The notes: generated from the letters alone by a model not told the origin. A stretch of 6,939 nt of DNA from UMGS1613 sp045636225 (GCA_045636225.1 JAZTXB010000084.1:1-6939); one strand, 5' to 3'; shown: positions 1-6,807, counted from the stretch's first letter. Numbers and translations: made by a program.

Positions 1-1
1 A

Positions 2-1717
2 ATAAAAAATGTATTAAATAAATTAGCAAGTAAATATAATTACAATTTAAATGATAAAGAACAATTAATATTATTTCTATCTAGAATACTAAGTGACAAT
101 AAAAATACATATGTTATAAAATTTTTCCCAGAATTATGTAATGATTTATCTTTCTTTGATAAGGTTATTAATGGTAATACTAAGATATTTAAATATGCTA
201 GTGAAGAAATTAAAGATAATGAAAAACTTGTACAAAGAGCTCTTATGATAGAATTATATCATGATACAGATTCGTTGGTTTATAAATATATAAGTTCACG
301 TCTTCAGAATAATGTAGATTTTTTATATCCAATTGTTGCTAATTATCCATATTTTTATGAATGTTTAAATCATAATGTTCGTAATGATATTGATATAGCT
401 TATGTAGCATGTAGTAAAAGTTCTTATCTACTTAGACATGCTTCTGCTGAATTATTAAAAAATATAGAATTTGCAAAGAAATTAATAAAAAAGAATCCTA
501 GTTCTTATAGATATTTTCATGAAATCATTAGAAACAATAAAGAAATATTGAAACTAGCTTTAAGTAAAGACCCATTTAATATAGAATATGCCCCTAAGGA
601 AATATTATCAGATAAAAATATTGTTTTAGAATTATTAAAGAAACAACCTGAAATATTTGAATATTTAGATTTTAATTTAAAATATGATCCAGACATACTT
701 AATTATTATCTTGAAAATAGTAATTACATTTATGAAAATGATATAAATATTGTAATTGATAACAAAGAAAAAGCTATTGAATTAGTTGGAATTAATCCAC
801 AAATCTTTAAAATTTGTTCAAAAAAATTAAAAAATGATTATGACGTAGCATTAAAAGCAATATGTAAAGATGCATCTTTAATCCACTATGCTGGAGATGA
901 TATGAAAAATAATAAGGACATTGCAATGGTATCTGTTAAAAATGATGGATATACTTACCAGTATATTTCTGATGAGATGAAACAAGATTCTGAAATAGCA
1001 AGGGAAGCAGTAAAAAATAGTAATTATATATATGATGAATTAGATGAAAATTTACAAAACGATGAGTCAATAAAAGGTTTAAAAGAAAACAAAGATAAAA
1101 AAAATTATGCATGGGATATAGTATTTGGCGGCGCTAAATACGGAAACATTGAATCAGAGGCACTAAAAACTGCATGCAAAGGATGTTACACAAAACAAGA
1201 ATATTTGGTTAGAGCAATTGATTTGATAGGAACTTTAGAAACAAGTGAGGATTATTATTTGTTAACAAAAATTTATGAAGAATTAGGAGCAAGTTATAGA
1301 AATGATGAAATAAATAGTATAATTAATTATTTGAAACAGGAACCATGCAAGAAAGCTGTATGTTTTGATTGTGAATTAAGTGCATTTATTGATGTCAAAG
1401 ATAAAAAATATTTGATGGCTAAAAATCATCATATAGGTAGAAATTATCGTAGACTTGGTCAATTATATTCTTTAGAAAAAGAATATGAAATGGCTATTGA
1501 ATCATTTGATAAGTCAATTGATATAGACCCGTATTATCATGGAAGTTATATTGATAAGGCAAAATGTCTTAAAAAGAAAAATAAAGATAAATCTGGATTT
1601 GAATATTTATCATCTATAAAAAATAGTGATATTTATTCTAAATTTCCAAGAGGTATAATTTATGAAACAGGAAGTGATTTTAAAAAGAGAATTGATAGAG
1701 AATTAAAAATTTTATAG
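2..1717 (+). CDS. DUF4116-like repeat protein with C-terminal TPR (5' end missing)
   Basis: The frame is open from base 2 to the TAG at 1715-1717, giving at least 571 residues, and the true start lies left of the window. The ATG at 245 is internal: the same repeat pattern continues upstream of it and no Shine-Dalgarno site precedes it. Counting from base 2, residues 17-352 are tandem repeats. Three are of 30, 25 and 31 residues, then ten are exactly 25 (103-352), each with the pattern D-x-[ED]-[IL]-(A/L)-x(9)-[YF]-x-[YF]-(6)-[LM][KR]. This resembles the DUF4116 repeat, a helical pair of unknown function. Residues 353-365 are a Lys-rich linker. Residues 371-470 hold a helical region with C392, C395, C449, C454 and C457. 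Residues 479-512 look like one TPR (GQLYSLEKEYEMAIESF). There is no signal peptide or membrane segment in the visible part. It is probably a cytosolic scaffold, co-transcribed with the ankyrin gene 32 nt downstream. The repeat call is fairly sure; the function is unknown. Confidence 0.85.
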   Translation: MKNVLNKLASKYNYNLNDKEQLILFLSRILSDNKNTYVIKFFPELCNDLSFFDKVINGNTKIFKYASEEIKDNEKLVQRALMIELYHDTDSLVYKYISSRLQNNVDFLYPIVANYPYFYECLNHNVRNDIDIAYVACSKSSYLLRHASAELLKNIEFAKKLIKKNPSSYRYFHEIIRNNKEILKLALSKDPFNIEYAPKEILSDKNIVLELLKKQPEIFEYLDFNLKYDPDILNYYLENSNYIYENDINIVIDNKEKAIELVGINPQIFKICSKKLKNDYDVALKAICKDASLIHYAGDDMKNNKDIAMVSVKNDGYTYQYISDEMKQDSEIAREAVKNSNYIYDELDENLQNDESIKGLKENKDKKNYAWDIVFGGAKYGNIESEALKTACKGCYTKQEYLVRAIDLIGTLETSEDYYLLTKIYEELGASYRNDEINSIINYLKQEPCKKAVCFDCELSAFIDVKDKKYLMAKNHHIGRNYRRLGQLYSLEKEYEMAIESFDKSIDIDPYYHGSYIDKAKCLKKKNKDKSGFEYLSSIKNSDIYSKFPRGIIYETGSDFKKRIDRELKIL

Positions 1718-1749
1718 TAAAAAATTGATGTTATAAAAGGAGTTAAAAA

Positions 1750-3939
1750 ATGATAGAAAAAATAATAAATTTATTAAATAATGAAGATTTGGATGGAATA
1801 AAAAAACTTATTAAAAAGAATTATGATGAAATAGGGGAACTTATTTACAATATATGTGTTAGTGCAAATGAATTAAATGAGGAAACTCTTAATAGTATTT
1901 TAGTAGTATTGAAAGTTTTGATTGATAATGATCATAAATGTGATTATGAAGATTCTAATGGTAATACCGCTTTATTAGCTGCTGTTAAATCACAAATTCC
2001 AGAAATAGTTATGCTTTTTAATGAACTAGATGAATTGTTTGTTAAAGAAAATAAAGATAGTATCACACCTGTTTCTCTTTCATACACATTAAGTGATGAT
2101 ACTATAAAAATGTTATGTACAACAAAAATAAAGGAACATGTAAATGATATCTTTTCAATAAATGGTGAAAACAATACATATTTTTCTTTAGCAATTCTAA
2201 CGAGTGTACCAGCAATTAGTAAATTAATAGCTACAAATGATGATTTTGATTTTAATATACATAAAGAATTTTTAGAAGATATAGAATGGGATGAATCACC
2301 TGAAGATCAAGAAAAATATGATTTAATTCAAAACCTTGAGGATAATAGTTTTTTTGAAGAGGATTATGTTACTGATAACGAAAATAAAAATTTAAGTTAT
2401 AGTGATATTTGTAGTGATTCAATTATATATGAAAAATTTGCAAATAATGATTTAGATGATATAGAAGATTATTTGAATGATACCAATGTTGAATATGAAA
2501 TTGCAGGATTTACTCCATTAAATTTGGCAATAGCTATGCAAGATGAAGAATTGGTTGACAAACTTTTAAAATATGCATCTGTTAATCATAGAACAACATC
2601 TGGAATTACGCCTGTGCTAGCTGCGTGTGTAAAAGGTAATAAAAATATATTAAAAAAATTAATAGAAAGAGGTGCAGACTTATCAACTCCATTATATAAC
2701 GGAACGCAACCGATTTTTTATACTGTTTTTAATAAGTATTTTGATGTATTTAAAATGTTATTAGATTCGGGAGTTTATATTGATGAGTATAATAAAGATT
2801 TAATATTGGGGTTATATGATGATGATGAACATAAAAAATATATAGATTTAATAAAAAGATATAAAAATCCAACTAAACCAAAAGTGAAATATCCTTTTGA
2901 AGACAATTATGAATTAGGATGTAATCCTACATATGAAACAGATGGCTATCATGGAGTAAAATATGTACACAATACATCAATTGGTTCTAGAATGATTAGT
3001 ACTGAATTTGGCGCAAATGGTGCATTTGGAATGCCTATGTTATTACCTGATGTAGAAATATCTGAGGATTGTATAAAAATAGCATCACCATTTAATCTTG
3101 AAAAGCTTAGTAAAGAAGAAACGGATGCCTTTTTCTCTGCGATAGCTAGTCAAATGAATTTATCGAAGGAAGAAACCGAACAATTGTTAAATGCATCAAC
3201 TAATGATGTCCCTAAGTTAGTTGGCTTTTTAACAAAAAAAGGTAAAGTAATAGCATATAACACTGACACTAATGAAAAATATGAGAAGACTGATAGTTGG
3301 TCTAATATAGTAGATATAGCTTCAACTGAATTTAATTTAATTGGGTTATGTAGTGATGGTACTATTAAAGTAGTTGAATCAGAGTATTATCAGTTTTATG
3401 AGGAAGTATTGAAATGGAAAAATATTAAAAAAATAGCTACAGGAACTAATTGCATATATGCGATTGATGATGAAAATAATTTTTACTTTGCTGCTTCTGA
3501 TATGGTTAAAAATAAACTTGGAGATGAATATAATAGAATTATTAATATAAAAAAAGCAAAACATGTAAATGCTTGTTTAGAATATGTTGTTATAACTGAT
3601 ATGGATGATAATTTAATTCCTATAAATTGCGATAATAAAATTAAATTTGTAAAGAATGTAAAAGAAATATCGTGTTCATATAATAATATAATAATTTTGA
3701 AACAAGATGGAACATTATTAGCATTTGGAAATAATGATTTATGCACTTGTAATATTTCTAAATGGCATGATATAGATAGAATACAATCAACATTATTTTC
3801 TACTATAGGATATGCAAAAGACGGAGAAATTCTTTCAACTGAAAATATGTCATGCGGTAGATTTAAATGGAGTCCTGGATTTGGAAATATGACACATATG
3901 GATTTTAGCGGGCATACGCATAATGTTATGAACTTATAA
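1750..3939 (+). CDS. Ankyrin-repeat protein with C-terminal RCC1-like region
   Basis: This 729-residue protein starts at an ATG preceded by AGGAG at 1738-1742 with 7 nt spacing. Ankyrin-type repeats are visible at about 68-98 (NGNTALLAAVKSQ), 252-281 (GFTPLNLAIAMQDEELVDKLL), 282-312 (GITPVLAACVKGN, then IERGAD) and 315-345 (NGTQPIFYTVF, then LLDSGVYID). An acidic segment (about 175-245) separates the first from the rest. Residues 380-490 form an unrecognised linker with a Gly-rich patch (419-427). Residues 515-697 show short strands in the RCC1 style: W-x-NIVDIA, LCSDGTIKV, W-x-NIKKIATG, and most clearly LKQDGTLLAFGNNDLCTCNISKWHDI (split at 650-668 and 669-675). This is the bacterial pattern 'D-G-T-V-x-A-x-G-x-N', a beta-propeller repeat. 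No signal peptide, membrane helix or catalytic motif is visible. It is likely a cytosolic binding protein joining a helical solenoid to a partial or degenerate propeller. Its partners are unknown. Confidence 0.88.
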   Translation: MIEKIINLLNNEDLDGIKKLIKKNYDEIGELIYNICVSANELNEETLNSILVVLKVLIDNDHKCDYEDSNGNTALLAAVKSQIPEIVMLFNELDELFVKENKDSITPVSLSYTLSDDTIKMLCTTKIKEHVNDIFSINGENNTYFSLAILTSVPAISKLIATNDDFDFNIHKEFLEDIEWDESPEDQEKYDLIQNLEDNSFFEEDYVTDNENKNLSYSDICSDSIIYEKFANNDLDDIEDYLNDTNVEYEIAGFTPLNLAIAMQDEELVDKLLKYASVNHRTTSGITPVLAACVKGNKNILKKLIERGADLSTPLYNGTQPIFYTVFNKYFDVFKMLLDSGVYIDEYNKDLILGLYDDDEHKKYIDLIKRYKNPTKPKVKYPFEDNYELGCNPTYETDGYHGVKYVHNTSIGSRMISTEFGANGAFGMPMLLPDVEISEDCIKIASPFNLEKLSKEETDAFFSAIASQMNLSKEETEQLLNASTNDVPKLVGFLTKKGKVIAYNTDTNEKYEKTDSWSNIVDIASTEFNLIGLCSDGTIKVVESEYYQFYEEVLKWKNIKKIATGTNCIYAIDDENNFYFAASDMVKNKLGDEYNRIINIKKAKHVNACLEYVVITDMDDNLIPINCDNKIKFVKNVKEISCSYNNIIILKQDGTLLAFGNNDLCTCNISKWHDIDRIQSTLFSTIGYAKDGEILSTENMSCGRFKWSPGFGNMTHMDFSGHTHNVMNL

Positions 3940-3991
3940 TTTTTTAAGTGAATAAAATATGTTAACTTGTCTGTAATAAATAATTAAATTT

Positions 3992-4033
3992 AAAATAAAG
4001 GATGTTTAAAAATAAATATTCTTTATTTTTTAT
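3992..4033 (+). terminator. AT-rich hairpin terminator after the ankyrin gene
   Basis: Bases 3992-4008 pair with 4013-4029 in a 17-bp stem closed by an AAAA loop. The stem contains one G-C pair (4000/4021), two G-T wobbles (4001/4020 and 4004/4017) and otherwise A-T pairs. The 3' arm ends in a T-rich run. It sits 52 nt after the ankyrin stop and before the next promoter, where a transcription end is expected. The low GC content makes it a weaker call than the terminator at 5869-5911. Confidence 0.6.
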
Positions 4034-4041
4034 ATTAAAAA

Positions 4042-4060
4042 ATTAAATATATTATTTAAT
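4042..4060. repeat. 19-bp perfect dyad just upstream of the -35 box
   Basis: Arms ATTAAATA (4042-4049) and TATTTAAT (4053-4060) are perfect inverted copies around TAT. The dyad ends 1 nt before the TTTACA -35 element of the metalloprotease operon. It could be a regulator site or simply an UP-element-like A/T tract. In DNA this AT-rich, such dyads also arise by chance. Confidence 0.3.
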
Positions 4061-4061
4061 G

Positions 4062-4090
4062 TTTACAACAATTAAAATTTATGGTAGAGT
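4062..4090 (+). promoter_or_regulatory. Sigma-A-type promoter of the zincin-HAD-Smr operon
   Basis: The -35 is TTTACA (4062-4067), the spacer is 17 nt, and the -10 is TAGAGT (4085-4090) preceded by an extended -10 TGG (4082-4084). Transcription would start near 4097, giving a leader of about 18 nt that contains only the GGTGA ribosome-binding site. The layout closely matches the promoter at 5891-5919. Confidence 0.5.
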
Positions 4091-4114
4091 ATATGTCATT
4101 GGAATGGTGAAAAA

Positions 4115-4894
4115 ATGATTAGTAGTGAGTTGTTTGAGGAAATAATCGAAATATCTAATAATGGTAAATTGATTGATAAATATATTATAAGAAAAATAGT
4201 TAAAGAATTAATATCTAATAGTGATAAAATAACAAGAAGAAAATTCAAGGCATTAAAGTTTGAATCAAACCCTGATTGTTGTGCTAGAGCAAATGTAGAA
4301 TATGGGGAACTTAAAGTTAGTTTAGAATCATGTTATGAAGATGTTAACACATATAAGGGCGCTTCAATTTTAGAAAAAAATTTACATATAATAGCTGTTA
4401 TTCTTCATGAAGTGGAACATTTAAAAGAGATATATAAAGTAAAATGTAACAAAACAGAGGGAAAACTTATTAATCTAGCTAATTATCAAGTTAATTATAA
4501 TAAAGACGGTGATGTTAATTACGATACTTATTATATGGATCCAAGTGAGAAAATTGCTTATGCATTATCATATAAAAAATTACTAGATTTTTTAAATAAT
4601 TATCCAAATTTAAAAAAAACTTATTTTACTGAATTTTCACATATAAATGATGAATATATTGAAAGGCTTAAATATGGATATAAAAAAAAGAGTAATGGTA
4701 TGTATAATGTGCCTTTAATAGATTTTTCTAGTAAATTAGGTGATTTATCTGTTTTTAATAGAGTTAAATTTAGATTAGTCAGAACAAGAAATATAAGAAA
4801 AATAAGAAGAATGAGTATAGAAGAAAGACTTATGTATGGTCTTCCTGTAACAAAAAGAAAAATGAAACTGCTTGAAAGAAAAAAATATAATTAG
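4115..4894 (+). CDS. Putative zinc metalloprotease (HEVEH zincin)
   Basis: This 259-residue protein has the zincin motif HEVEH at 98-102, inside a hydrophobic helix (IIAVILHEVEHLKE). H98 and H102 would bind the metal and E99 would activate water. E145 in the segment MDPSEKIAYALSY is a good candidate third ligand, because P-x-E-x-x-A on a following helix is common in gluzincin-like families. The last 45 residues are strongly basic (RTRNIRKIRRMS, then VTKRKMKLLERKK) and suggest contact with nucleic acid, ribosome or acidic membrane. No signal peptide or membrane segment is seen, so it is probably cytosolic. The start is set by GGTGA at 4106-4110, 4 nt before the ATG. It is the first gene of an operon whose HAD phosphatase follows 12 nt later. 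The exact family is not recognised and substrates are unknown. It could be a regulatory peptidase or a degenerate metal-binding protein. Confidence 0.72.
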   Translation: MISSELFEEIIEISNNGKLIDKYIIRKIVKELISNSDKITRRKFKALKFESNPDCCARANVEYGELKVSLESCYEDVNTYKGASILEKNLHIIAVILHEVEHLKEIYKVKCNKTEGKLINLANYQVNYNKDGDVNYDTYYMDPSEKIAYALSYKKLLDFLNNYPNLKKTYFTEFSHINDEYIERLKYGYKKKSNGMYNVPLIDFSSKLGDLSVFNRVKFRLVRTRNIRKIRRMSIEERLMYGLPVTKRKMKLLERKKYN

Positions 4895-4906
4895 GAGAAA
4901 TAAATT

Positions 4907-5599
4907 ATGAAATTATTAGTTAGTGATTTTGATGGTACTTTTAAAAGTGATTTAAAAAATCTGAATATTAATATAAAAACTATTAAAAGATTTATGGAAG
5001 ACGGCAATAAGTTTATAATTGCAACAGCAAGATCTTTTAAATCAATAAAAAACGAAACTGATATTTATGATATAGACTATGATTATTTAATATGTAATAA
5101 TGGATTAATAACATTTGATAATCAAAATAATATAATTAACGCATTTCCTTTATCTAGTGAAAATTTAGAATTTATTTATAATACTATTAATAAAAGAAAT
5201 GAATTAAGCGATTTAAAATTATTTGATTTATATTCACACACTGTCAAAAATAGTAATATATTAGAATTGTTTGCTAAATTCGATTCAGAAGAAAGTGCTC
5301 TCGATTATAAAAAATATATAGAACATATCAATCCTGAGATACAATGTATTCAAATGAATAAAGTTTTATTTATTGGTAATCGTTTAAATAAGGCAATTGC
5401 TATATCAAATATAAGTCGCATAGAAAATATAGATAAAAATGACATTTATACTATAGGTGATGATATAAATGATTTAGAAATGCTTCAAGAGTTTAATGGA
5501 TATAAAATGTTAAATTGTAATAAAAAACTTTTGTTTAAAGGTATAAAAACAACTAGACAAGTTCATTCGTTAGTAAAAAAGATAAGTAAGAAGCATTAA
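4907..5599 (+). CDS. Cof-type HAD superfamily hydrolase (phosphatase)
   Basis: This 230-residue protein carries all four HAD motifs. Motif I is DFDGT (7-11), with D7 the expected nucleophile and D9 the acid/base. Motif II is T40 in IATAR. Motif III is K162 in NKAIAI. Motif IV is GDDIND (184-189), with D185 and D189 as Mg2+ ligands. The ICNNG segment (62-66) and a large insert between motifs II and III (about 75-155) indicate the C2-cap Cof/YidA-like group, which dephosphorylates sugar phosphates and similar small metabolites. It is somewhat shorter than the usual 260-290 residues, mainly through a reduced cap. The ribosome-binding site AGGAG (4893-4897) overlaps the TAG of the upstream zincin gene, so the two are translated from one message. 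The physiological substrate cannot be told from the sequence. Confidence 0.9.
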   Translation: MKLLVSDFDGTFKSDLKNLNINIKTIKRFMEDGNKFIIATARSFKSIKNETDIYDIDYDYLICNNGLITFDNQNNIINAFPLSSENLEFIYNTINKRNELSDLKLFDLYSHTVKNSNILELFAKFDSEESALDYKKYIEHINPEIQCIQMNKVLFIGNRLNKAIAISNISRIENIDKNDIYTIGDDINDLEMLQEFNGYKMLNCNKKLLFKGIKTTRQVHSLVKKISKKH

Positions 5600-5618
5600 T
5601 TTGTGTTATTATATATAT

Positions 5619-5623
5619 GGTGA
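5619..5623 (+). promoter_or_regulatory. Ribosome-binding site that fixes the Smr gene start
   Basis: GGTGA lies 4 nt before the ATG at 5628, the same sequence and spacing as in front of the zincin gene (4106-4110). The more upstream in-frame TTG at 5601 has no such site, so 5628 is the better start. Confidence 0.6.
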
Positions 5624-5627
5624 TAAT

Positions 5628-5894
5628 ATGCAGTTAAATGAAGTTATTTTTGTTGATACATTACCTAGTATTGATTTACATGGATTTGATAGAGATAGCG
5701 CTAGAGTAAAGGTTTTAGAATTTATAAAAGATAATATTGCTATGAAGAATGATATTATATGTATTGTACATGGAAGAGGTACAGGAATTTTAAAAGAAGA
5801 AGTACATAAAACATTAAAAATAAATAAAAATGTACTTGATTATAAATTATTTTATAATAATATAGGTTGTACTATTGTTAAACTCAAAATTTGA
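5628..5894 (+). CDS. Stand-alone Smr domain protein
   Basis: This 88-residue protein is almost entirely one Smr (small MutS-related) domain. It has the DLHG motif at 16-19 (SIDLHGFDRDSA), the HGRGTG loop at 48-53 (ICIVHGRGTGILKEEV), and the end strand GCTIVKLKI with G80. These are the hallmarks seen at the C-terminus of MutS2. Smr domains bind nucleic acid and many are endonucleases, the DxH motif being important for cleavage. Family members act in DNA recombination control or on mRNA at collided ribosomes. No MutS ATPase part is present. An in-frame TTG at 5601 would add nine residues but lacks a ribosome-binding site. The gene lies 28 nt after the HAD gene and is the last of the operon. Its TGA stop lies within the terminator stem. 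The target of this copy is unknown. Confidence 0.85.
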   Translation: MQLNEVIFVDTLPSIDLHGFDRDSARVKVLEFIKDNIAMKNDIICIVHGRGTGILKEEVHKTLKINKNVLDYKLFYNNIGCTIVKLKI

Positions 5895-5911
5895 CAATAG
5901 TACTTTTTTTT
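5869..5911 (+). terminator. Intrinsic terminator overlapping the Smr gene end
   Basis: Bases 5869-5882 pair with 5890-5903 (14 bp, one G-T wobble at 5879/5893) around the loop CTCAAAA, followed by eight T residues (5904-5911). The 5' arm encodes the last residues of the Smr protein, and the TGA stop (5892-5894) is in the 3' arm. This is the clearest terminator in the window and ends the three-gene operon. Confidence 0.88.
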
Positions 5912-5919
5912 GTTAGTAT
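5891..5919 (+). promoter_or_regulatory. Promoter of the TPR gene, embedded in the upstream terminator
   Basis: A perfect -35 TTGACA (5891-5896) is followed by a 17-nt spacer and the -10 TAGTAT (5914-5919), which has an extended -10 TGT (5911-5913). The -35 is part of the 3' arm of the preceding terminator and the T-run forms most of the spacer. Transcription would begin near 5926, about 18 nt before the ATG at 5944. Confidence 0.6.
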
Positions 5920-5943
5920 ATCAAATACAAAGGGGATAGTGCT

Positions 5944-6777
5944 ATGAAGTTTAATGAGAAAAATGAACAAAAAGATAGACTTATCAGAATTAAAAACTTA
6001 TATGTAAATAAAAAATATGATGCATTAATAAAAGAAGCAACTATATATTTGTCAATAACACCAAACGAACTTAATGTAAGGTTTATGAGATCTAAAGCAT
6101 ATAGAAAAAAAGAAATGTATGAGAAAGCAATAAATGATCTAAATTATAATTTAAGTTTAGGAGAAAATGATCATTCATTAGTTGAACTTTATTTTTTATA
6201 TTATTATTTAAACATGTATGAAAAAGCATTAGAATTATTGCCAAGATTATATGAAAGAAGAGTTATTGTTGCTACTTCACTTGTTATATCAGAAATAGTA
6301 ATGAAAAAAAGTATGGGAATGTCTGTTAAAACTAAAGAAAATAATTATGTAATAAATCAAATTAATAATTATGATGAAAATATAGCTTTAAAACATATAT
6401 CAAAACATGCTGCGAATATGCCAGTAATTTCAGATACAAAAAGTTCAAGATTTAATGAAAACTTAAATTTAAAATATTTATATGATATAGTTACAGATAA
6501 TATAAAAAATAGTAAGAAAGCTAATGTTCAAGAAATATTAGAAGTTCATTATTTTTCAGTTCCTAACGTAGGATATAGTATGAATAGTGTATGTCATTTT
6601 ATTAAAGTAGTAGTAATACCAAATACAAATAAAATAATAAGCATATATCCAATTGATAATATATATGATTCAAAATTTATACATTTAGATTGTGATAGAG
6701 ATAAATTATTTAAAGAAACACAAAAAGTAAAAACAAATTCGAAAATAGATAAATTTAAAAAAAGATATAATATGTAA
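5944..6777 (+). CDS. TPR protein with an uncharacterised C-terminal module
   Basis: This 277-residue protein starts at an ATG with AGGGG at 5931-5935, 8 nt upstream. Residues 11-107 form about three tetratricopeptide units: DRLIRIKNLYVNKKYDALIK, then RSKAYRKKEMYEKAINDL, then YFLYYYLNMYEKALELL. Residues 108-145 are a linker. Residues 146-240 look like a separate domain: ENIALKHISKH (H151, H155), a polar SSRF (167-170), a helix (NLKYLYDIVTDNI), and strands ending in CHFIKVVVIPNTNKIISIYPI (217-237). The order 'HIxKH ... S-x-F ... KVVV-p-n-t-x-x-I-I-s-x-YP' recalls BECR-fold RNase toxins and related phage nucleases, but this is only a pattern impression. The tail is Lys-rich. There is no signal peptide. 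It has its own promoter. Its 3' flank is the IS element, whose hairpin is the only terminator-like structure after it. TPR is likely; the C-terminal role is unknown. Confidence 0.82.
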   Translation: MKFNEKNEQKDRLIRIKNLYVNKKYDALIKEATIYLSITPNELNVRFMRSKAYRKKEMYEKAINDLNYNLSLGENDHSLVELYFLYYYLNMYEKALELLPRLYERRVIVATSLVISEIVMKKSMGMSVKTKENNYVINQINNYDENIALKHISKHAANMPVISDTKSSRFNENLNLKYLYDIVTDNIKNSKKANVQEILEVHYFSVPNVGYSMNSVCHFIKVVVIPNTNKIISIYPIDNIYDSKFIHLDCDRDKLFKETQKVKTNSKIDKFKKRYNM

Positions 6778-6807
6778 ACAAGTATATATTTTTACAAAAA
6801 TGATATG

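Noticed and set aside
245..247. ATG at 245 as start of the DUF4116-like gene
   Set aside because: The frame is open upstream to base 2, repeat units continue across it, and no ribosome-binding site precedes it.
245..1320. CRISPR-like or DNA-level repeats in the solenoid gene
   Set aside because: The 75-bp periodicity is visible only at the protein level; the DNA units are too diverged to be direct repeats.
1944..2174. Antisense open frame of 76 codons
   Set aside because: It lies wholly inside the ankyrin gene on the other strand, has no recognisable domain, and has low-complexity composition.
3379..3746. Two antisense open frames (61 and 87 codons) opposite the RCC1-like region
   Set aside because: Their hydrophobic Phe/Ile-rich peptides are the expected mirror of A-rich coding DNA; no domain is recognisable.
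3940..4114. Small gene or RNA in the 175-nt gap
   Set aside because: No coding frame with a ribosome-binding site is present; the gap is explained by the hairpin, dyad and promoter.
5944..6777. Transmembrane or secreted protein, because of the Tyr/Leu-rich segment at residues 83-90
   Set aside because: The hydrophobic run is only about eight residues and fits a TPR helix.
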